This document shows positions 58,396 to 64,000 of a stretch of 64,000 nucleotides of DNA, piece after piece. The notes below the pieces were generated by a model that searched no databases, was not told the origin of the DNA, and was given only the letters and a program-made list of their open reading frames with translations. The DNA is taken from positions 116,681 to 180,680 of the forward strand of contig JAKOGH010000711.1 of NCBI GenBank assembly GCA_024811115.1, written 5' to 3'. The DNA comes from Terana coerulea (lineage: Eukaryota > Basidiomycota > Agaricomycetes > Polyporales > Phanerochaetaceae). Each line of letters begins with the position of its first letter. Positions within the stretch are counted from its first letter, which is position 1. The position numbers and the translations under genes are program-made.

Positions 58396-59632
58396 TTCTG
58401 AACCCCATCAACACCAGCGACCATGTACAATTGCTTAGCAAGCGAACATACCTCTGAGTCTCATAATGGCTCGAGTGACCATCCCGTGCTAGTTCTCGTG
58501 CTGGTCCTGGAAAGTCGTCAACGGCGTTAACGGTAGCGTTTGGATACGACAGTGTGGTCTGACTGGGCGGCTGGTCACCATCTCTCAACGTCAAACCGCT
58601 ATGGCTGACTATGGGCCTCTCTTCAGGTTTGCTTCTACCGATCAAATCCCATGTATTTCGCTCCACATGAGACGGCATGGCGGGATGTACCTGACGGCGA
58701 CGGATCCACAGCCAGATCGTGCTTATGAAGAGACATGGAAAGATCGTCGTGAGACAAATGACCAGAATTTTGGCATTGCCCGTGAGTGGATGCATTTTTT
58801 TGGAAGAGCTTCCGGGTGCAATCGAAGTAAACGCACTTGAGCTGGGTTGAGCGGCGGAAATTGTACCGATAGACGGAGTGTTGGATCTGATAGACGGAGT
58901 GGTGTATCCGATAGGCAAAGACATTCTACCTTCTCTGTGATGGTATGGGAAAGTGTTATCAGTGAACTCTTAGGCACAAATAAGCTTGGGAATACCAACA
59001 TGGACGTCACGGCATCGATGGATGTCGAATATATGATATAGTCGAGGAGTACAAGTGATACATTACCGCCAATATGCCCGTTCTGCAACACAAGTGTATG
59101 GAGTGCATGAGGCAGGGTGATACTGTGATACAGAAGGAAGTTGAAGGTGTAGTCCCGCTGGCCATTGGGGGCCAAGACGAAGCTTCCAACTTGCTCGTCG
59201 TCGATGTAAAAGAGCATATCAGAGTTGCTCGTGGGATTCCTGGAAGAATGTGATAGTATTCCATAGACATAGATTGCGGACCCTGGCAGAATCAATGGCG
59301 TGAGATGTTGTCGCTGATATATTGGACGCTGTGTACTTACCAGTAAACGAAAAGGTCGCATTTTGTGGGATGCCTTTGACGCCTGTGGATCTCGGGTCAT
59401 ACGTGCTGTCGTGCCAATTATTCCTGAATGCCTGGCTTGGGTCAGGCCGGGCCAGGCAGACTGCACATCCCGCGCCAGCCCATCCGCCGCCAGTGTAGTT
59501 AAATGCGGCGCCCGTTAAAGGGTCTGTGCCACTGTCGTCGACGGTAATATTCGTAAGCTTGGCAGCTGTTGCAAGTTGGAGAGAGATGAAGAGAAATTGT
59601 GCTTCGCACAGCCGCCACAAGAGTGGAAGCAT
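58340..59632 (-). CDS. Single-pass membrane protein, copy E
   Basis: Signal peptide MLPLLWRLCEAQFLFISLQL, then LTNITVDDSGTDPLTGAAFN, GGWAGAGCAVCLARPDPSQA, WHDSTYDP and PQNATFSFTG. An intron leads to SAIYVYGILSH, LFYIDDEQVGSF and LVLLDYIIYST. The stalk and helix ILVICLTTIFPCLFISTIWLW lie in a second frame, joined by the same probable intron as in copy D (acceptor CATACCATCACAG). Tail: RNTWDLIGRSKPEERPIVSH and LSYPNATVNAVDDFP. One Cys of the CxGC pair is CAVC here. Its 3' end overlaps the chimeric junction with the copy-C-type tail, so the last residues may come from the neighbouring block. Divergent partner of BTB copy 4. Confidence 0.73.
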
Positions 59633-59950
59633 ATGCAGTGGTGGTAATGGCACCGAGTCAACGGATTAATGTCGTGGAGCTTGAAGACGCCTACGAAAAC
59701 GTTGAAGGGGCGAGTGTAAGGGCGACGAATCCTGTATTCGAACCACTGCAACACGGCCGGCATTCAGGAACTTTCGCCAACACCATATCCCTCCAAGCTG
59801 ACGACAACATTGTACAGGTACTAGACAACGTTATTTAGTGCAAAGTTTGGAGTTCAATTGTTTTAACCCTCTTACAGTCTTCGTCATGATTGAATTAGGC
59901 ATGCGGCCGCACCTCGGCCCGGAGTGATTAGTTGTATCAGACTGCTTTGC

Positions 59951-60419
59951 CATCCCAAGAATCAGTCGAGGCAGCTCACGTCTCGGAGTCAGAACACGCA
60001 CCTAGGCAATGTTCCATTCCCATCACCCAGTGGCATAACCAAATCCAGATGGCAAACTCACAATTCCTCGGACGGAAACGTGGTGCAATTTGCGAGAGCA
60101 TTACCAGCGGAGATTGAAGTGTTCCGCGTTCGTCGCCACTTTGTTTCACTCCACTCAGCGACTTTGCGGAATTTGGTAACTGCTGCCGTAGACGTTGACA
60201 ACAGCTCGGCCGAGCAGTACGATGGGGTACCGGTTGTTGAGCTCCCGGAGGAAGACATTGCGGAGGATGTGGCGAGCTTAGTTGAGGTCATAATACACAT
60301 AATATCTTGTGCGTGATTTTCTGCTCGTACCCCACCTCGATTAACTCGGCTCTATAGTGTCCTGACACCAAGATTGGAAGCCACGCGATGCGCTGACATA
60401 TCCCTCACTATTTCTGATC
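59951..60419 (+). pseudogene. BTB/POZ protein, copy 4, truncated by a retrotransposon
   Basis: First-exon BTB core: SRWQTHNSSDGNVVQFARAL, VFRVRRHFVSLHSATLRNLV and GVPVVELPEEDIAEDVASLV. Exon 2 begins at the homologous place (TGACACCAAGATTGGAAGCC). The coding similarity to copy 3 (CTGACATATCCCTCA) stops at 60419, where the LTR begins. So the gene was broken by insertion, after it already carried a small change at the exon boundary (IIHIISCA*). Confidence 0.8.
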
Positions 60420-60711
60420 TGTTGAGTCAGGATAGACGCCGTAAGCGCTCTACTCATATCTTCTCTATTGTTCTACCAGGTTCCACCATGACGATGCCTA
60501 TTGTCTATTGTCCTGGTATCTATTTGTGTCTGTTTGTAGTACAGCCACCCAGTATTGTATATAAGGCAGCTCTCTGCGCCATACACAATAAGACTCTTAC
60601 AACTCTCAACCCACTTACGTGTTAACCAACCAGCCTACAGGTGAGTAACCATCCTAGCTTCCTCTAGGCCTCGGTAGGAGTGTACGCCGCTGTATGCGCT
60701 GCACTTCTACA
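60420..60711 (+). repeat. 5' LTR of the copia element (about 292 bp)
   Basis: It begins TGTTGAGTCAGG and ends TTCTACA, with the TG...CA ends of LTRs. A TATA box (TTGTATATAAGGC) lies near 60554-60566, about 50 bp before ACACAATAAGAC, a likely U3/R region. The primer binding site follows immediately. Confidence 0.72.
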
Positions 60712-60725
60712 GGTTATGAGCCCCG
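60712..60725 (+). promoter_or_regulatory. Primer binding site, complementary to initiator tRNA-Met anticodon arm
   Basis: GGTTATGAGCCCCG is the reverse complement of a CAU anticodon loop with its stem (GGGCTCATAACC). Drosophila copia is known to prime with a 5' half of initiator tRNA-Met cut in the anticodon region, and this site fits the same mode rather than the usual tRNA 3' end. Confidence 0.6.
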
Positions 60726-60937
60726 ATGACGCTGGCTGATTGCGCCGTCACTGGCAGCAACAACCAGCTCATTGGTAAACTTCGCCTGTACCTACTCGCT
60801 GCCATCGTGCGCGACGGCTGCGCTCCAGCGCACCGCCTGCGCCGGGCAAGCTGAGCAGGCACGAGGGCGCCCCTTAGGGCCCCTCCTTGCTAAAGCCATG
60901 TCGTCGACTGACTGTTCTGTCCCTACAGAACTCAGCA

Positions 60938-61949
60938 ATGTCTTCCTCTCTCGAGAAGCTTGTCCTCGTCCTCGACGGAACCAACTGGGAGCACTGGAAC
61001 GACACCTTGAAGTCGTTCCTGGGCACTCAGGGCATCTCTCGTCAGCTCTTGACGACCCAGCCGACGGTGCCGACTTTAGTTCGCACTGTCCCGGCAGCCC
61101 CGCTTCGCCGCAGTCGCGAGCTACAGCTAACACCGCAGCCATCCCGGGCGCTCCCCGCCTCTGGCGAGGTGGCAACGAGCACGTAGCACTAAGGGCCGTC
61201 GACAAGCTCGACGACTGGATCAACGACGACCTCCGGGCCATGGGCTTCATCCGCCTTCGCTTGACATACCAGGACGGACAGTCAGCGAAGAACATGACGA
61301 CAGCCAAGGCCCTATGTAGTCCTTCGCAGACCACCTACACCCAGAACACTGGGTACGGCCTACTCCGACTTCAGGGGCCTCCTGGAAACTCGCATCCCTG
61401 ATGACCAGTCCCTCAGCACCTACGATCACTAAGATCCAATCCCACGACCGCCTCAATGCAGCCTATGTGGTGAGTACGCAGTACGTACACCTGATGCTCC
61501 TCATTTCGAAGACACCAGCGTACGGTAAGCACGTCGCCACCGTCACCACTCTAAACCAAAAGATGGTAGACACTTCCCTGATCCCCCTACCTGCTGGGGC
61601 CCCGATCCCAAGCAAGACGCAGCAGCTCATTGCTGCACGAACAGCGAAAGCTCAGGTGGACAGCGCAAGCAGACTCGAGTCTGCTCGCGTCACCGCTGTC
61701 GCAACAAGGGAAGGATCCTCAGTTCAAACAGGCAGCGCCTCTAACGGGCAGCAGCAGCATGCGCAGCAGCAGCGCCCACAAGGCAGCAGCAGCAGCAAGG
61801 ACGGTGCCGGCAAGCAGGGCAGAACACAGCGCGGCAAGCGCGGGCAAAGCAAGAAGGGCAAGGCCCAGGATGCCGACCACGGTCACTCCTACATCGCCGC
61901 CCCGGTCATCCCGGCAGTAACTACTCTTCCCGCCATCCCGCTTCCCTAA
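60938..61949 (+). pseudogene. Gag of the copia element, frame-shifted
   Basis: Begins MSSSLEKLVLVLDGTNWEHW with NDTLKSFLGTQGI, the gag N-terminal motif of copia elements. It continues in a second frame (LDDWINDDLRAMGFIRLRLT) and a third (RLNAAYVVSTQYVHLMLLI, then TLNQKMVDTSL). It ends in a Gln/Lys-rich tail (SNGQQQHAQQQRPQG, RGKRGQSKKGKAQ). No CCHC knuckle is visible. At least two frame changes lie between 61050 and 61440. Confidence 0.7.
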
Positions 61950-62914
61950 GTCCGAGGCCGAAGAAATTCAGTCTCGCATCGAAGGAGAGCGCGAACTCTA
62001 CCTCGGCAACAACAATCAAGTTCCCCGCCCGCAAGGCATTGTCCCTTGCTGAAGCTTGGAGTCGTCGGCCCCAGCGCATCCGGACCCTCGAGGAGGTTAT
62101 CGACGCTAACGAGCACAACGCTCACCGCGCCGACGCCATGCGAGCATCAGCACCGCAATCTTAAGTGGAATCTCCGTCCCCAATCCTCTAACTTGGCAAT
62201 CCTGAAGATGCTACCAAACTCTGCATAAAGCCCAGCTTCGCGAGGCCGCAGAGCTCCGCAAGCTTGCTCGAAAGCAGTGGATCGCGGACAAAAACGCAGC
62301 CCTGAACAAAGGCTCGACCCCTCGACTGTGGCTACGCACGCCGACGGAGCGACACCAGCTTGTCAAGCTGGCCGTCGCCCAAGAAAGCGAGTTCGCCGCC
62401 ACGCCGCCGAGGATGAGGCCGCTGAGAAGGCTCGTCACGCCAAGCAGGCCGACTCGACTACGCCGAGCGCATGCTCGATGCTCGCATCGCCGAGCTCGAC
62501 GCCCGCATCGACTGAACAACGCCGCTCTCAAACGAAAGTTTGCTGAGCCGGAGTTCGCCGAGGGCAGCTCTTCTCGCCCTGCCAAGCGCAGCTCGCGCTA
62601 ATCCCTCGATCATCTGGTCCGACGAGGTCGACATGCAAATGTCGCCGACAGGAGGACGGCTTCGACGCCCGCGACCACCCCGACATCGAGACGCCGTGTC
62701 CCCTGAAACGAGGACAACGACAGCGACGTCGACGTACCAGTTCGCCGGATGCCTGATGGACGATCGAGATCCACCAGGACATCATCGACGCTGTACTCGA
62801 AGCACGTCCTCTAACTCTGCACTCGTGCACCACACTAACCGAAACTTGCAGCTGACGCAGTGTCTCGGCGGGCTGAACTAAGCAGTAGATACCACATGTA
62901 TGCTACTGTATTGA
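61950..62914 (+). other. Charged, coil-like region between gag and protease of the copia element
   Basis: Several short frames on the plus strand encode charged helical stretches (EAWSRRPQRIRTLEEVIDAN, REAAELRKLARKQWIADKN, YAERMLDARIAELDARID). The standard copia layout has no such segment of about 950 bp here. It may be a lineage-specific gag extension or a captured coding piece; frames change too often to say. Confidence 0.4.
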
Positions 62915-63121
62915 ATGGAGCTGGATTCCTTCAATTACCAGACCGATGTGTGCACAATAAGTTATTTAACGCGTGTCGAGCTGCAAAGGAAAAACCTTGC
63001 AAAATCAAGTGATTGGCTGCTCGACTCAGGAGCGCTCTTCCACTTCACCGGTCAAAGAAGTTTATTGCGCAACTTGCGAACATCGGACCCAATAGTCGCT
63101 CAAACGGCTAATGGCATGTAA
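62915..63121 (+). pseudogene. Aspartic protease remnant of the copia element
   Basis: WLLDSGALFHFTGQRSLLRN with DPIVAQTANG holds the retroviral-type Asp-Ser-Gly active site (D-S-G) and the following flap strand. The frame ends soon after, and the downstream part is scrambled. Confidence 0.75.
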
Positions 63122-63739
63122 CTATCTCTCGAGGAAGGTGACCGTCATCAACTACCGTCCTAGCGCCACAAGTAACGATTAAAGTCTTACTGAAAAATGT
63201 TCACTCATGCCTTCACAAAAGGACATGAATCTAATCTCGCTTGGCCAGCTGCTACGACAGAACCGGCACTGAGGTGACGCAACCACTCTGAAAATCCCAC
63301 GGTGATAATCGCCAGGAATTATTGCATTTCGTGCCGCTTTATCCAAATGCAACAGTGTACTATTTAGACACTGACCGAGACAGCCTTGCGCTAGTCTCGC
63401 ACGAGATAATGCATAGACGTTGGACATCCTCGAGCGGATTCTACGTCAACTTCCGTCAGCAACGACGAATGTCCCGATTTCGACTATAACAAGTCGGACT
63501 CACCCTGCTCGGCTGCGCACAAGGAGCATGCACATCGCTCTTTCCCGCGACGCCTCGACGAGCATCGCGACTTTTGAGCTCATTCACAGTGACTCTAAAG
63601 AATTCCCGTGATTCATATCACCTATACAAGATATCATCACCTTTGTCGACGACTATACGTCGTACGATGATTATTTGCCCAGGCTAAAATCCGTCGCCAT
63701 CCAAGCGACAAAAACTTTCGCTATGGCTCAAAAACCAGC

Positions 63740-64000
63740 ATAAAGCAAATGTCGAGAGCTGGATGTCTGATGCAGGGGGAGAATATAAATCAAACGCATT
63801 CATTCAAATGCTAAAGGACGAAGGGATTAAAATCCTAACTAGCGCCTCATACTCCACAGCAGACATGGACGCGCTGAGCTGTTCAATCGAACCTCACAAA
63901 GCTGAGGCTGCGCTACAGCTTGCATTCCTCCTTCGTGGTGGGAATTTGCGTTATGCACGCAACAGTTGCTTACAACCGCACCTGTTTCACGATTAAAATG
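63740..64000 (+). pseudogene. Integrase core remnant of the copia element
   Basis: WMSDAGGEYKSNAFIQML, then KDEGIKILTSASYS, matches the second catalytic Asp region of copia integrases (DxGGEY followed by the TSAPYTP segment). The downstream part is altered where an NG-AER motif is expected, and the window ends here. Confidence 0.72.

Larger units (their letters stand above)
60420..64000 (+). mobile_element. Degenerate Ty1/copia LTR retrotransposon (3' part beyond window)
   Basis: 5' LTR, primer site, Gag, protease and integrase pieces occur in copia order on the plus strand. The element interrupts BTB copy 4 at 60419/60420. Reverse transcriptase and the 3' LTR would lie past base 64000. Several frame changes and stops in all parts mean that this copy cannot be autonomous. 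The probable target duplication to look for at the far end is TGATC (60415-60419). Confidence 0.85.

Overview
The window looks like nuclear DNA from a mushroom-forming basidiomycete (Agaricomycetes; a polypore is my guess, not shown by the sequence). The reasons are genes cut by many 45-65 bp GT-AG introns, families typical of that class (DUF6533 membrane proteins, NACHT-WD40 NLRs, GMC aryl-alcohol-oxidase-like enzymes, YOL075c-like ABCG transporters, a fungal single-pass membrane family with a Ser/Thr-rich stalk), and no bacterial-style operons.

Layout. 1-0.4 kb: 3' end of an aminotransferase. 1.5-1.75 kb: short terminal-inverted-repeat element. 2.9-3.9 kb: glutathione S-transferase (-). 4.6-9.3 kb: full-length ABCG transporter (-). 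10.7-13.8 kb: GMC oxidoreductase (+). 14.2-22.0 kb: three tandem copies of a segment of about 2-3 kb, each with one small secreted four-cysteine protein gene (-). 22.1-24.2 kb: AP endonuclease IV/APN1 (-). 24.5-25.4 kb: class I methyltransferase (-). 26.4-30.0 kb: large alpha/beta-hydrolase (+). 30.7-31.1 kb: small conserved-looking protein (+). 31.5-31.9 kb: palindromic GC-rich repeat. 32.1-37.8 kb: C2-NACHT-WD40 NLR (-). 38.9-39.6 kb: fungal beta-rich protein of unknown function (+). 40.6-41.6 kb: BTB protein ending inside a MITE-like repeat (+). 42.8-44.4 kb: DUF6533 multi-pass membrane protein (+). 45.7-60.4 kb: expanded, decaying cluster of five single-pass membrane proteins (-) alternating with three BTB copies (+), plus an SDR pseudogene. 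60.4-64 kb: degenerate Ty1/copia retrotransposon inserted into the last BTB copy.

Two themes matter for a reader. First, at least 13 one-base shifts, nearly all in homopolymer runs, interrupt genes that otherwise read as intact. Splice sites and protein motifs resume exactly after each shift, so many look like assembly errors, and raw-frame gene models will be wrong there. Second, the right half is a duplication factory. A divergent pair, membrane ectodomain protein (-) and BTB protein (+), is repeated at 48-51, 55-57.4 and 58.3-60.4 kb, with deletions, a chimeric junction and a retrotransposon insertion. It sits downstream of an NLR and a DUF6533 protein. Whether this is an allorecognition or defence-type locus is inference only.
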